64,000 nucleotides of DNA from Elusimicrobia bacterium CG_4_9_14_3_um_filter_62_55 (GTDB lineage: Bacteria; Elusimicrobiota; Elusimicrobia; UBA1565). The DNA lies in contig PFUL01000182.1 of NCBI GenBank assembly GCA_002790095.1, positions 1 to 64,000 of the forward strand, written 5' to 3'. The position numbers were made by a program, and so were the translations under genes. This document shows, piece after piece, positions 47,955 to 57,532 of the stretch (its first letter is position 1; each line of letters begins with the position of its first letter). The notes beneath the pieces were generated by a model that did not search any database, was not told the origin of the DNA, and was given only the letters and a program-made list of their open reading frames with translations.

Positions 47955-49409
47955 CTATGCGACGATGCCTTTTTCGCGAAGGAAATGGCGAATCTTGGAG
48001 CGGGCGCGGGCCGTTTTCACGATTTCGAGCCAGCCTTTATTGGGTTTCGAATTTTTTTTGGTCAATATCTGGCAGATATCGCCCGACTTCAACTCATAGT
48101 CGAGTTTCACCATTTTGTTGTTCACGCGCGCGCCGACGCACATCATCCCGATTTCGGTGTGAACGGCGAACGCGAAATCCAGCGGCGTGGCGCCGGCGGG
48201 AAGCGGCTTCACTTCCCCGGCGGGCGTGAAAATGAAAACCTGATGCAGCTCCAAATCGGTCTTGAGGCTTTCGATGAACTCGCGCGGGCTTTTAAGGTCC
48301 TGGAGCCACTCAATCCACTGCCGAAGCCAATTGAGCTTTTCCTCGAGATGCTCGTCTTTGCCGCTCTTCTCCGAGCCCACTTTGTAGCGCCAATGCGCGG
48401 CGATTCCATATTCCGCGGTTCGGTGCATCTCCTCGGTCCGAATCTGAATCTCAATCAAGTCCCCGTGGCGCGTCATGATCGTGGTATGGAGGCTCTGGTA
48501 GAGGTTCACCTTCGGGACGGAAATGTAGTCGGTGAAGCTCCCGGCGACGGGCTTGAATTCGGAATGAACGATGCCCAAAAGGGCGTAGCAGTTGGCGATC
48601 GTCGGGGTGATGATGCGCACGCCCATCGCGTCCTGAATTTCCTCGAAGGTTTTCTCCTGGCGCTTCATCTTTTGGTAGATGGACCAAAGGGTCTTCGCGC
48701 GGCCGAGGATCCGGTATTCCATGTTCGTCGGCGTAAGTTTTTCTTCGAGAGTCGTGCGAAAGGAGGTGAGCGCGTGCTCGCGGCTTGCCGTGATGGCGCG
48801 AACCTTCACGCTGAGTTCTTCGAACTCTTTCGGGTGAATGTATTGAAACGCGAGATCTTCGAGTTCGCTCTTGAGCTGAAACATCCCAAGCCGGTGCGCC
48901 AAGGGGGCGTAGAGCGTGATGGTTTCGTAAGCCTTGCGTTCCTGCTTTTCCCTCGAAAGGTAGTTGAGGGTCTTCATGTTGTGCAGGCGGTCTGCCAGCT
49001 TGATCAGGACCACGCGGATGTCCTGCGCGGTAGCGAGCATCATCTTGCGCCAATTCTCGGCCTGCGCCTCGTCACGGGAGGTGAAGTTGAGCGAGTCCAG
49101 CTTGGTGACGCCTTCGACGAGGCGCGCGATTTCCTCTCCAAACTCGCGCTCAAGCTCCTCCTTGGTGGTCGGAGTGTCCTCGAGGACGTCATGAAGCAGC
49201 CCCGCGCAGACCGTGGGGAGATCGAGCTTGAACTCAATGAGAGTTTCCGCCACGGCGGTGCAATGGATGAAATAGTGCTCTCCGGAAGCCCGCGCCTGAT
49301 TCTGGTGCGCCTTCTCCGAGTAGCGAAACGCCTTTTCAAATAATTCGGGATCCACGTTGGGGGCGTAGATTTTCAGGTTTTCCAGCATCGTGCGCGCGTC
49401 GGGACTCAT
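47955..49409 (-). CDS. RelA/SpoT-family (p)ppGpp synthetase/hydrolase, short form
   Basis: HD domain LLHDVLEDTPTT, IKLADRLHNMKTL, synthetase YQSLHTTIM, TGS domain; 484 aa. Confidence 0.94.
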   Translation of the reverse strand: MSPDARTMLENLKIYAPNVDPELFEKAFRYSEKAHQNQARASGEHYFIHCTAVAETLIEFKLDLPTVCAGLLHDVLEDTPTTKEELEREFGEEIARLVEGVTKLDSLNFTSRDEAQAENWRKMMLATAQDIRVVLIKLADRLHNMKTLNYLSREKQERKAYETITLYAPLAHRLGMFQLKSELEDLAFQYIHPKEFEELSVKVRAITASREHALTSFRTTLEEKLTPTNMEYRILGRAKTLWSIYQKMKRQEKTFEEIQDAMGVRIITPTIANCYALLGIVHSEFKPVAGSFTDYISVPKVNLYQSLHTTIMTRHGDLIEIQIRTEEMHRTAEYGIAAHWRYKVGSEKSGKDEHLEEKLNWLRQWIEWLQDLKSPREFIESLKTDLELHQVFIFTPAGEVKPLPAGATPLDFAFAVHTEIGMMCVGARVNNKMVKLDYELKSGDICQILTKKNSKPNKGWLEIVKTARARSKIRHFLREKGIVA

Positions 49410-51217
49410 ACAGGATCTCCATCGGGAATCGCGACTTGCAGCGCGTACAGCTTCTTGTAAATCCCGTTGGCAGCGAGCAGTTCTGCGTGCGATCCCGTCT
49501 CTTCGACGCGGCCGCTGTTGAGCACCACGATCCGGTCCGCGTTCTGAATGGTGGAGAGACGGTGCGCGATCACGATGGAGGTTCGCCCGGACATCACCGT
49601 CTCCAGCGCCCGCTGCACCTCTTTCTCGCTTGTCGAATCCAGGTTGCTCGTCGCTTCGTCGAGAATCAGAATTTCGGGATCGCGCAGGACCGCGCGCGCG
49701 ATCGCCAGGCGCTGCCTCTGTCCCCCGGAAAGTCTCAGGCCCCGGTCCCCAAGCGGCGTCTGGTAGCCTTTCGGAAGCTGCCGGATGAATTCGTCCGCGT
49801 TGGCCACGCGGGCGGCTTCGACGACGGCTTCGAGCGGAGAATCCTCCCGGCCGATCGCGATGTTCCCGAGCACGGTTTCGTTGAAGAGCATGGTTTCCTG
49901 AGTGACCAGACCGATGCGCTCCCGGACGGTGCGGATATCCAAATCGCGAAGATCGTCGGCGTCGAAAAAGAGCGCGCCCGCCGACGGATCGTAGAGCCGC
50001 AGCAGGAGTTGGACCAAGGTACTTTTCCCGGAACCGGAAGGGCCGACGATGGCGACGGTTTCGCCTCGGCGGACCTCGAAGGAAACGCGGTCGAGGGCCG
50101 GCGTTTCACGCGAGGGATACTGGAAAAGCACTTGATCGAGGCGAACGGCGGTTTCCAGACCGGTGAACTTTCTGGCCCCGGGACGATCGATGATGTTGGG
50201 GCGCTCTTCGAGCAATTGGAAGATTCTTTCCCCCGAGGCGAGGCCGCGCTGAAGTTCCGAATTGAGCTTGCCGAGGTTCTTCACCGGGGCGTAGGCGGAG
50301 AAAAACGCGGTCAAAAAGGCGCCGAAGGATCCGGCGTCCATGCGGCCGAGCGCGATTTCACGCCCGCCGAAAAATACGAGCGACGCCATGATGATGGATC
50401 CCAAAAATTCCATCAGCGGTCCCGAGAGGGCGGTGGCCCTCAAGTAGCGCATCATCTGCACGAAGAAGCTTTGGTTCTCCGCTTGGAACTTGCGGATGGC
50501 GCCCTCTTCGTAATTGAGCGCCTTGATGAGCATCATTCCGTGCAGGCTTTCCTGGAAGCGGTGGTAGATGTCCCCCATGATCGCCTGACTCTTCGAGCTG
50601 GAATCGCGCATCTTTCGTCCCAGGGGGATGATGACCGCCGAGGCGATCGGGATGATGGCCAGGGCGACCAGCGCGAAGCGCCAGTTTAGAAAGAACAGCG
50701 ACGTCATCAGCACGATGATCGTCAATAGGTCTCGGATCAGGTAGAGGGGAACGAATTGAAGCATTGATTGAACGAGCGTCAGATCGTTGGTGACGCGGGC
50801 CAGAACCTCTCCCGCGCGCTGGGCGCTGTAGAACTCCAGCGATAGACGGTGGAGGTGGCGGAAGAGATCTTCGCGCATCTCCTGCGTGATCCGCTGTCCC
50901 AGCCAACTCATCAAATAGTTTTGAGCGTAGGCGGCTCCGGATTTTACGGCGATCAAAAGCGGAACGCTGATCGTGATCAGCCACAGCGTCCGGTACGAAA
51001 TCGTCTTATCGAGCAGAGGGCCGGCGATCTGCGAAATGACGACGTCGAGCTGCGAGCCGGTCAAATCTTCGCCTTTAAATAGGCCGTTGACGACAAACCG
51101 GATGAGCAGCACGGTGGCCCCGTTGGAAAGGGCGACGAGAATCATCGCCATCGCGGCCTGATAGAAGCGCAGGCGATAGGGCTTCAAGTACGGCAGGAAT
51201 TTCTTCGCGAGATTCAT
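49406..51217 (-). CDS. msbA: lipid A export-type ABC transporter
   Basis: Six-TM domain plus GPSGSGKSTLVQLLLRLYDP, LSGGQRQRLAIARA; embedded in lpx cluster. Confidence 0.92.
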   Translation of the reverse strand: MNLAKKFLPYLKPYRLRFYQAAMAMILVALSNGATVLLIRFVVNGLFKGEDLTGSQLDVVISQIAGPLLDKTISYRTLWLITISVPLLIAVKSGAAYAQNYLMSWLGQRITQEMREDLFRHLHRLSLEFYSAQRAGEVLARVTNDLTLVQSMLQFVPLYLIRDLLTIIVLMTSLFFLNWRFALVALAIIPIASAVIIPLGRKMRDSSSKSQAIMGDIYHRFQESLHGMMLIKALNYEEGAIRKFQAENQSFFVQMMRYLRATALSGPLMEFLGSIIMASLVFFGGREIALGRMDAGSFGAFLTAFFSAYAPVKNLGKLNSELQRGLASGERIFQLLEERPNIIDRPGARKFTGLETAVRLDQVLFQYPSRETPALDRVSFEVRRGETVAIVGPSGSGKSTLVQLLLRLYDPSAGALFFDADDLRDLDIRTVRERIGLVTQETMLFNETVLGNIAIGREDSPLEAVVEAARVANADEFIRQLPKGYQTPLGDRGLRLSGGQRQRLAIARAVLRDPEILILDEATSNLDSTSEKEVQRALETVMSGRTSIVIAHRLSTIQNADRIVVLNSGRVEETGSHAELLAANGIYKKLYALQVAIPDGDPV

Positions 51218-52386
51218 CGAGCGGCCTCGGAAGGCTTCCGACTTCGGATTTCGCGGAGTACGGCGTCCGCAGCCCTGTCGATCGCACCGCTTCCGCCGAG
51301 TACGTCCCGCAGGGCGGCGAGTTCGCGGCGCATTTTATGGAGCGCGCGGGGGTCCTCGAGAATGTTCAGCGCGGCCGCCGCGATCGACTCCGCGGTCGCC
51401 TCATGCTGGATCAATTCCGGAACCAGACGCTTTCCCGCGAGGATGTTGGGCATCGCGATATGTTCGACCTTAACAAGCGCCCGCGCCAGAAAATAGGTGG
51501 GCCAGGAAAGTTTATAAACGACGACCATGGGCAGACCGAGGAGGGCATTCTCGAGCGTCGCCGTCCCCGAGGAGGTCAGGACCAGGTCCTGCCGCGCTCG
51601 CTCAAAATAATCGGATTCCCGGACAATCCCGGCGCGCTTGCCCTTCGGGGAACGCCAGCGGCGAACGTGGGGCTGATAGGCGGCGTCCGGCTGTTGCGGC
51701 GCAGCGAAAACCGAAAGCTCCAGGTTCGGGTAGTCCTTGGCGATTCTCGACGCAGCCTTCAGAAGAAGAGGCAGGTGTCTCTTCAATTCGGACCCGCGCG
51801 ATCCCGGAAGGATCCCGATTCGGAGGCTTCGTCCGCGGGAGCGATCCAGGTCAGGAGCGGGGAGACGCTCGAGAAGCGGGTGGCCGATCCAAGTCACCGG
51901 GACGCCGCTTTCCCGGTACAAGCGCTCCTCGAAAGGGAAGATCACGAGCATGCGCGACACGAAGCGCTTGAGCATTCGGATTCTTCCCGGCCTCGATGCC
52001 CAGACCTGAGGGCTGATGAGATAAACCGATGGAATTCCGGCGGCGTCGGCGGCGCCCAGCACGCGCCGGTTGAACCCATAGAAGTCGATGGGAATAAAAA
52101 GGTCGACGCGTTCCAAGGCGAATAGGCGCTTGATGCGTGAAAGCAGAGAAAAAAACATCGGGATTCGGCGGGCCGGTTCCACGAACCCGGTGACCGCGAT
52201 GGAGGCGAGGTCCGTCAGAAACCGGTCTCCGCGGCGTTCGTCGAGCGTCTCGCGCATGAGTTTTCCCGCGGCGGCGATCACCCGCACATCGTCCGAACGC
52301 CGGCGAAGCGCCTTGACAAGCATCGCGCCGTACAGGTCGCCGGAGGGATCTCCTGCGACAATTAAAACGGTGCGCGAACCGCTCAA
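51214..52386 (-). CDS. lpxB: lipid-A-disaccharide synthase
   Basis: IVAGDPSGDLYGAMLVKAL, QVWASRPGRIRMLKRF, GILPGSRGSELKRHLPLLL, TSSGTATLENALLGLPMVVVYK. Confidence 0.96.
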   Translation of the reverse strand: MSGSRTVLIVAGDPSGDLYGAMLVKALRRRSDDVRVIAAAGKLMRETLDERRGDRFLTDLASIAVTGFVEPARRIPMFFSLLSRIKRLFALERVDLFIPIDFYGFNRRVLGAADAAGIPSVYLISPQVWASRPGRIRMLKRFVSRMLVIFPFEERLYRESGVPVTWIGHPLLERLPAPDLDRSRGRSLRIGILPGSRGSELKRHLPLLLKAASRIAKDYPNLELSVFAAPQQPDAAYQPHVRRWRSPKGKRAGIVRESDYFERARQDLVLTSSGTATLENALLGLPMVVVYKLSWPTYFLARALVKVEHIAMPNILAGKRLVPELIQHEATAESIAAAALNILEDPRALHKMRRELAALRDVLGGSGAIDRAADAVLREIRSRKPSEAAR

Positions 52387-53438
52387 GGACGCGGCTCCTG
52401 TTCGGAACCTAGATTCTTGCTCAGCGAGCGGGCGGCGTTGCGAATGGCCCCGCCGATGCGAGGCAAAAAAGACGCGGAGCCGCCGTGGCTGCCCACTTCG
52501 TATTTTTCGAGTTCCTCCGTGATTTGGAGCGCCAGTTTCAAGGCTTCGATCCCATATTCAGCCGACGGCCACGGTTTGCGGTTATTGCGGATGCACTCCG
52601 TGAAATGGTCGATCTCGATGTCGAGCGAACCCCGCCGCGTCAGTCGGGGGGTCACACGTTCGACATCCTTGAGCAGATTCTTGATGTCCGGCCGCTTTTT
52701 ACGGTAAACGTCGAGCGACGCATTCAGGTAGTCCAGGGATATGTAGGAGGACTCCTGGAAAATACGGATTTTTCGGCAGCGTTTCAGCGAAATGCGGCTT
52801 GCGGTCAAATCGGCGATGCACCCGTTTTCGAAACGCACGCGGACATTGGCGATGTCCTCGTGTTTGGATATGAGGCTGGCTCCGAGAGCCTCAAGGCTGG
52901 TGACTTTCGAGTCGACCAAGGTCAGAAGGATGTCGAGGTCGTGGATCATTAAATCAAGAACGACCCCGATTCCCGCCATGCGCGGATCATAGGGCCCTAG
53001 GCGCTCGACCGTCAAAAACCGCGGTTCGCTGATATGTTCGATCGCGGCGAGTACCGCCGGGTTGAACCGTTCGACGTGTCCGACCTGCAGCTGCACGCCG
53101 CGGTCTTGGGATTTGTCGAGAAGCAGGCGAGCCTCGTCGATGTTCGAGGCGATGGGCTTTTCGATCAAAGTATGAAGGCCGGCCTCGAGCGACGCCATGC
53201 CGATTTCGTAATGGCGTTCCGTCGGGACGGCTACTATGACCGCGTCGATTTTCGGAAGCAGTTCCCGATAGTCGCTGAAAGCCATCGCGCCGCAGCGCCA
53301 CGCCGCGATCTGCGCGCTCCAAGTGTTCGTGTCGCAAATCCCGACGAGTTCGACGTCGTCGCGTTTGGAAATCACCTTCGCGTGGTTCGTTCCCATCCGC
53401 CCGGCGCCGATGACCCCGAATCTGAGTTTTTCCTTCAT
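52383..53438 (-). CDS. Gfo/Idh/MocA family oxidoreductase
   Basis: FGVIGAGRMGTNHAKVI, EKPIASNIDEARLLLD, VGHVERFNPAV. Confidence 0.95.
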   Translation of the reverse strand: MKEKLRFGVIGAGRMGTNHAKVISKRDDVELVGICDTNTWSAQIAAWRCGAMAFSDYRELLPKIDAVIVAVPTERHYEIGMASLEAGLHTLIEKPIASNIDEARLLLDKSQDRGVQLQVGHVERFNPAVLAAIEHISEPRFLTVERLGPYDPRMAGIGVVLDLMIHDLDILLTLVDSKVTSLEALGASLISKHEDIANVRVRFENGCIADLTASRISLKRCRKIRIFQESSYISLDYLNASLDVYRKKRPDIKNLLKDVERVTPRLTRRGSLDIEIDHFTECIRNNRKPWPSAEYGIEALKLALQITEELEKYEVGSHGGSASFLPRIGGAIRNAARSLSKNLGSEQEPRP

Positions 53439-54280
53439 TCCGAGGCCTCCGCGATTCCGACGACGGCGATCCCAAGCCGGTTCGCGCGCGCGAGAAACTC
53501 TTCGCGGTCGAACAACAGGGTTTTCCCCGCTTCAACGGCGAGCGCCGTCGCGCCCGCGGCCTCAAGCGTATCCAGCGTATCGAGTCCGACGACCGGAAGA
53601 TCGAAGCGAAAATCTTGACGGGGCTTGGCGACTTTCACCAAAACGAGTCCGTTTTTTTTGGGGCGCGTCCCCTTCGTGCCGGCGAGTTCGGCCGCGCGCA
53701 TCACCGCCGCGTCGGTCCCTTCCATCGCTTCGACGGCGACGATCGCCCGATCCTTAACGACGACGCTTTGTCCAATATCGAAACCGGCGGAGGCCTTCGC
53801 CGCGCCGCGGCCGAGGTCGATGTCCGCCGCTTCCTGCTCCGTCGGTTTGCGTCGGCTCAGGACTCCCTCGCCCGCGACGAGATTCTGCAAATAAGTAGCC
53901 GATGAGATCAGCGTCATTCCTTCCTTCGAAAACTCGTCGGCGATGGCCGACAGGATTGTATCGGTCCGGCGGTCCTTAAGCGAGGCGAGAATTCTTACGG
54001 CTCTCAGATCCGGCAGGATGCCGCCGAACAGGGACTTGTGCTGCACCTTCCCGGCCATCACCACGCGTTCGACGCCGGCGTCTTTGAGCGTCTTCAAAGG
54101 GCCGTTCACGCGCCCGAGCGTAAACGGGTGATAGGCGTCCACGAGGGCCGCGAGGCTCTCGTCGGTGACGCCCTTCAGCGCGATCGCGACGACGCGCTCC
54201 CCCTGTTTCTTGGCCTCGCGCGCGAACAGGAGCGGAAAGCGTCCCGAGCCCGCGATAAGGCCGATCGGTGCGTCGGTCAG
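53435..54280 (-). CDS. lpxI: UDP-2,3-diacylglucosamine diphosphatase LpxI (CTG start proposed)
   Basis: Extended N-terminus LTDAPIGLIAGSGRFPLLFAREAKKQGERVVAIALKG; AGGAGG 7 nt upstream of CTG; MAGKVQHKSLF, GFDIGQSVVVKD. Confidence 0.88.
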   Translation of the reverse strand: MTDAPIGLIAGSGRFPLLFAREAKKQGERVVAIALKGVTDESLAALVDAYHPFTLGRVNGPLKTLKDAGVERVVMAGKVQHKSLFGGILPDLRAVRILASLKDRRTDTILSAIADEFSKEGMTLISSATYLQNLVAGEGVLSRRKPTEQEAADIDLGRGAAKASAGFDIGQSVVVKDRAIVAVEAMEGTDAAVMRAAELAGTKGTRPKKNGLVLVKVAKPRQDFRFDLPVVGLDTLDTLEAAGATALAVEAGKTLLFDREEFLARANRLGIAVVGIAEASE

Positions 54281-55086
54281 GCGGCGACCTCCTCGGCGGC
54301 ATTCTCCGCTGCCGCGGGCCGAGTGACTCCGCGGGTCTTCAAAGATTCTTCGACAAAAGCGATCATCCCCGCGGCGGCGGCGGGCGGAGCGGCCTCTTTG
54401 GCCTTCCGGATCGCCTCCTCCATGGGAAGCGAGCCCATGAAAAGGTCGCGGTAGGCTTTTCGGATCGCCTTCACTTCGGCCGGCGGCAAACCGGAGCGGC
54501 GAAGTCCTACGACGTTGACGCCTCGAAGCACGGCGCGGTCGCCCTGCGCGAGGCAGAAGGGGGGCACGTCTTTGTTGATCATCGCGCCGCCCGAAGCCAT
54601 TACGCCGGCGCCGATGCGCACGAACTGGTGGATGCCGACATGCGCCGAGAGTACGCAGCCGTCTCCGAGCGTTACGTGTCCCGCAAGCGCGGAGAAGGAA
54701 ACCATGATCACATGGTCGCCGATGACGCAGTCGTGAGCGACGTGCGTGAACGAGCAGAACAGGCAGTTCGACCCGATACGGGTCTCCCCCGAGGCCTTTG
54801 TGCCGCGGTTTAACTGGCAGTATTCGCGGACAATGTTGTTGTCGCCCATGCGAAGCGGCGCGGACTCCCCGCTGAATTTCAGGTCCTGGGGCGCCGTGCC
54901 GACCGAGGCATGATGGAAGATGCGGTTGTACTTTCCGATTTCGGAGAACTCCACAACGGTATGCGCGCCGACGGTCGTGCCTTCTCCGAGGACAGCGCCC
55001 TCGCCGATCACGGCGTAGGGACCGACGTCCACCGAGGGATGCAGTTTCGCCGATTCATGGACGATCGCGGTGGGGTGAATCGTCAT
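54277..55086 (-). CDS. lpxA: UDP-GlcNAc acyltransferase
   Basis: Left-handed beta-helix hexapeptides, IHPTAIVHESAKLHPSVDVGPYAVIG, HVAHDCVIGDHVIMVSF. Confidence 0.96.
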   Translation of the reverse strand: MTIHPTAIVHESAKLHPSVDVGPYAVIGEGAVLGEGTTVGAHTVVEFSEIGKYNRIFHHASVGTAPQDLKFSGESAPLRMGDNNIVREYCQLNRGTKASGETRIGSNCLFCSFTHVAHDCVIGDHVIMVSFSALAGHVTLGDGCVLSAHVGIHQFVRIGAGVMASGGAMINKDVPPFCLAQGDRAVLRGVNVVGLRRSGLPPAEVKAIRKAYRDLFMGSLPMEEAIRKAKEAAPPAAAAGMIAFVEESLKTRGVTRPAAAENAAEEVAA

Positions 55087-55087
55087 C

Positions 55088-55579
55088 TTACTCCCCCTTC
55101 TTGTCGGTCAGCACGAAGGACATCTGGGCCTCCGTGGCGACTTTCCCATCGATGCGCGCGGTGCCTTTGAATTTCCCCGCGCGGCCTCCGAGCTTGATCA
55201 CTTCGACTTCCAGCTTCAGCACGTTTCCAGGAAGGACCGGGCTGCGGAACTTGGCGCTTTCTATGCCGAGAAAGAAGGCGATTTTATTTTCGAATCCGCC
55301 GCTCGACATGAGCATGACGCAAGCCGTTTGCGCGAGCGCCTCGATGATCAGGACTCCAGGCATGATCGGCTGGCTCGGGAAATGTCCGTTGAAGAAGTTC
55401 TCGTTGATCGTGACGCACTTCGTGCCGACGGCCCGTTTGTTTTCCTCCATGATGTCGACTCCATCGACGAGAAGGAACGGGTAGCGGTGCGGGATCACGG
55501 CGCGGACGCCCATCGCGTCGATCCTTCTGATCGGCGCGGCATCGGCGGCGGCGTTATTGTCAGTGGTTTCAGTAGTCAT
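55088..55579 (-). CDS. fabZ: 3-hydroxyacyl-ACP dehydratase FabZ
   Basis: IPHRYPFLLVDGVD, FFNGHFPSQPIMPGVLIIEALAQ. Confidence 0.96.
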   Translation of the reverse strand: MTTETTDNNAAADAAPIRRIDAMGVRAVIPHRYPFLLVDGVDIMEENKRAVGTKCVTINENFFNGHFPSQPIMPGVLIIEALAQTACVMLMSSGGFENKIAFFLGIESAKFRSPVLPGNVLKLEVEVIKLGGRAGKFKGTARIDGKVATEAQMSFVLTDKKGE

Positions 55580-55596
55580 CGTTTTCCTCCGGACGG

Positions 55597-56481
55597 TTAG
55601 CGTGCGTGCTCGGCCTTCCCGCGCATTTTGATCGCGCTCTGGTTGAGCAGTTTCGCGAACTCGATGTTGTGTGCGTGCCCCGGGCGGGTCACTTCGATCC
55701 TTACTTTAAAGAGCGAGCGTCCCACGAGCGAGAGATCCCCGATCAGATCGAGGATCTTGTGTCGAACGAACTCGTCTTCGAAACGGAGTCCGTCGGGCGT
55801 CGTGTGGATCTTGTCTTGACCGATCACGACGGCGTTTTCGAGGCTGCCCCCCTGGGCGAGTCCCTGCGACTTGAGAAATTCAATCTCATGTTCGAAGCAG
55901 AACGTCCGTGCCCCCGCGAGTTCCGCCACGTAAGACTCCTGATCGACGCGGATGGAGAGGTCCAGGCGCGGAACGAGAGGATGGTCGTGGATGAGCGAGG
56001 CGTGGATGTCGAAATGATCGGAGGGGACCGCCCTGTAAATCGATCCCTTGTCTTCGTAGGTCACTTCCTCCGGAATGACGAGGTAGCGCTTGGGTTCCTC
56101 GTAATGCTTCACCCCCGCCTTGAGCAGCGCTTTAAAGAACGGCAGCGCGGAACCGTCCATCGCAGGGGGTTCGTTGGCCGAGACGAGGATATCGGCGTTG
56201 TCGATTCCCAACCCCGTCAGGGCCGACAAGACGTGCTCGACGGTATGCACGTTCGCGTCTCCGAGGCCGAGATTCGTTCCGCGGACCGTCGCGACGACGA
56301 ACCCGAGGCGGGCCGGAATCATAGGGGGCCCCGGAAGGTCGGTCCGGAAGAATCGGACGCCCGCGTTCGCCGGAGCGGGGCGGAAGGTGAGCCGGGAAGG
56401 ATTGCCGGTGTGCAGGCCGATGCCCTCGAGAGTCGTTTCGTTCGCTACGGTGGTTTGGTTTTCCAGTTTAGCTTTCTGCAT
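55597..56481 (-). CDS. lpxC: UDP-3-O-acyl-GlcNAc deacetylase
   Basis: LEGIGLHTGNPSRLTFRPA, VHTVEHVLSAL, RHKILDLIGDLSLVG, GHAHN. Confidence 0.97.
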   Translation of the reverse strand: MQKAKLENQTTVANETTLEGIGLHTGNPSRLTFRPAPANAGVRFFRTDLPGPPMIPARLGFVVATVRGTNLGLGDANVHTVEHVLSALTGLGIDNADILVSANEPPAMDGSALPFFKALLKAGVKHYEEPKRYLVIPEEVTYEDKGSIYRAVPSDHFDIHASLIHDHPLVPRLDLSIRVDQESYVAELAGARTFCFEHEIEFLKSQGLAQGGSLENAVVIGQDKIHTTPDGLRFEDEFVRHKILDLIGDLSLVGRSLFKVRIEVTRPGHAHNIEFAKLLNQSAIKMRGKAEHAR

Positions 56482-57532
56482 GGGCCGTCTCCTTCTCCCC
56501 TTTGCTGAGGAGCGCTTTCACTTTCTTAAGCGCGTCGTACATTTCCGGGAGCTTGTTCATCAACGCCTGCAGCTTCATCGCCTCGCGGTGGGGCCGCGCG
56601 GGGGATCCGAACAGAATGGACTTGGGAGCCACATCGCTCATGACGCCCGTCTGCGCCGTGACGACGGCGCCATCTCCGATCGTCAGGTGTCCCGCTACGC
56701 CGACTTGTCCGGCGAGGATTACCTGGCGGCCTAGTTTTGTGGAGCCCGCGAGACCCGTCTGGGAGATGATCAGGCAGTTCGGACCGGTCGTGCAGTTGTG
56801 TCCGATCTGCACCAGGTTGTCGATCATGGTGCCGGCGCCGATCCGCGTTTCACCGGTTGTCGCGCGGTCGATGGTGACGTTGGAGTGGATTTCGCAATCG
56901 TCTTCTATGACGACGCGGCCGACCTGGGCGACCTTGCGCTGCGTTCCCGTCTTCGGGTCGGTCCAGTATCCGTAACCTTCGGCTCCGATGACGGCGCCGG
57001 GGTGGACGATCACGTTGTCGCCCAGTTCGCAGTAATCCCCGATCACGACCTGCGGGTGAAGTACGCAGTTTTTTCCGATGCGGGCGTTGAAGCCGATGTG
57101 GACTTGAGCCGCGACCCGCGTTCCGTCACCGATCATCGTTCGCGCTTTGACGACGGTAAAGGATCCGATGCCGACTCCCTTTCCCAGACGGGCCTCCGGA
57201 CTGATCTCGGCGTGTTCGGAAATGGAAACAGGCTCCGGTTTCCACTTTTCCTCGTGAATTTTGGCGAGGATCTGGGCATAGGCCCAGCGGGGTTGGTCGC
57301 AATAGAAGCGGTTGGCCGGCCCCTCCTCGATTTTGTCCTTGAGCGCGTTCGGGAGGAATACGGCCGCCGCTTTCGAGGCGCCGACGCGGGCTATGTACTT
57401 CGGGTTTTCAAGAAAAGACACCTGCTCGGGGCCGGCGTTCTCGAGTCCGTCCGCGCCGGTGACGACGGCGTTCTTGTCTCCGTCGAATTGGCAGCCCGTC
57501 AGGCGGGCGATTTCTTCGAGAGTGAGTTTCAT
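56468..57532 (-). CDS. lpxD: UDP-3-O-(acyl)glucosamine N-acyltransferase
   Basis: LGKGVGIGSFTVVKA, IGAEGYGY, TIDRATTGETRIGAGTMIDNLVQIGHNC. Confidence 0.97.
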   Translation of the reverse strand: MKLTLEEIARLTGCQFDGDKNAVVTGADGLENAGPEQVSFLENPKYIARVGASKAAAVFLPNALKDKIEEGPANRFYCDQPRWAYAQILAKIHEEKWKPEPVSISEHAEISPEARLGKGVGIGSFTVVKARTMIGDGTRVAAQVHIGFNARIGKNCVLHPQVVIGDYCELGDNVIVHPGAVIGAEGYGYWTDPKTGTQRKVAQVGRVVIEDDCEIHSNVTIDRATTGETRIGAGTMIDNLVQIGHNCTTGPNCLIISQTGLAGSTKLGRQVILAGQVGVAGHLTIGDGAVVTAQTGVMSDVAPKSILFGSPARPHREAMKLQALMNKLPEMYDALKKVKALLSKGEKETAHAES

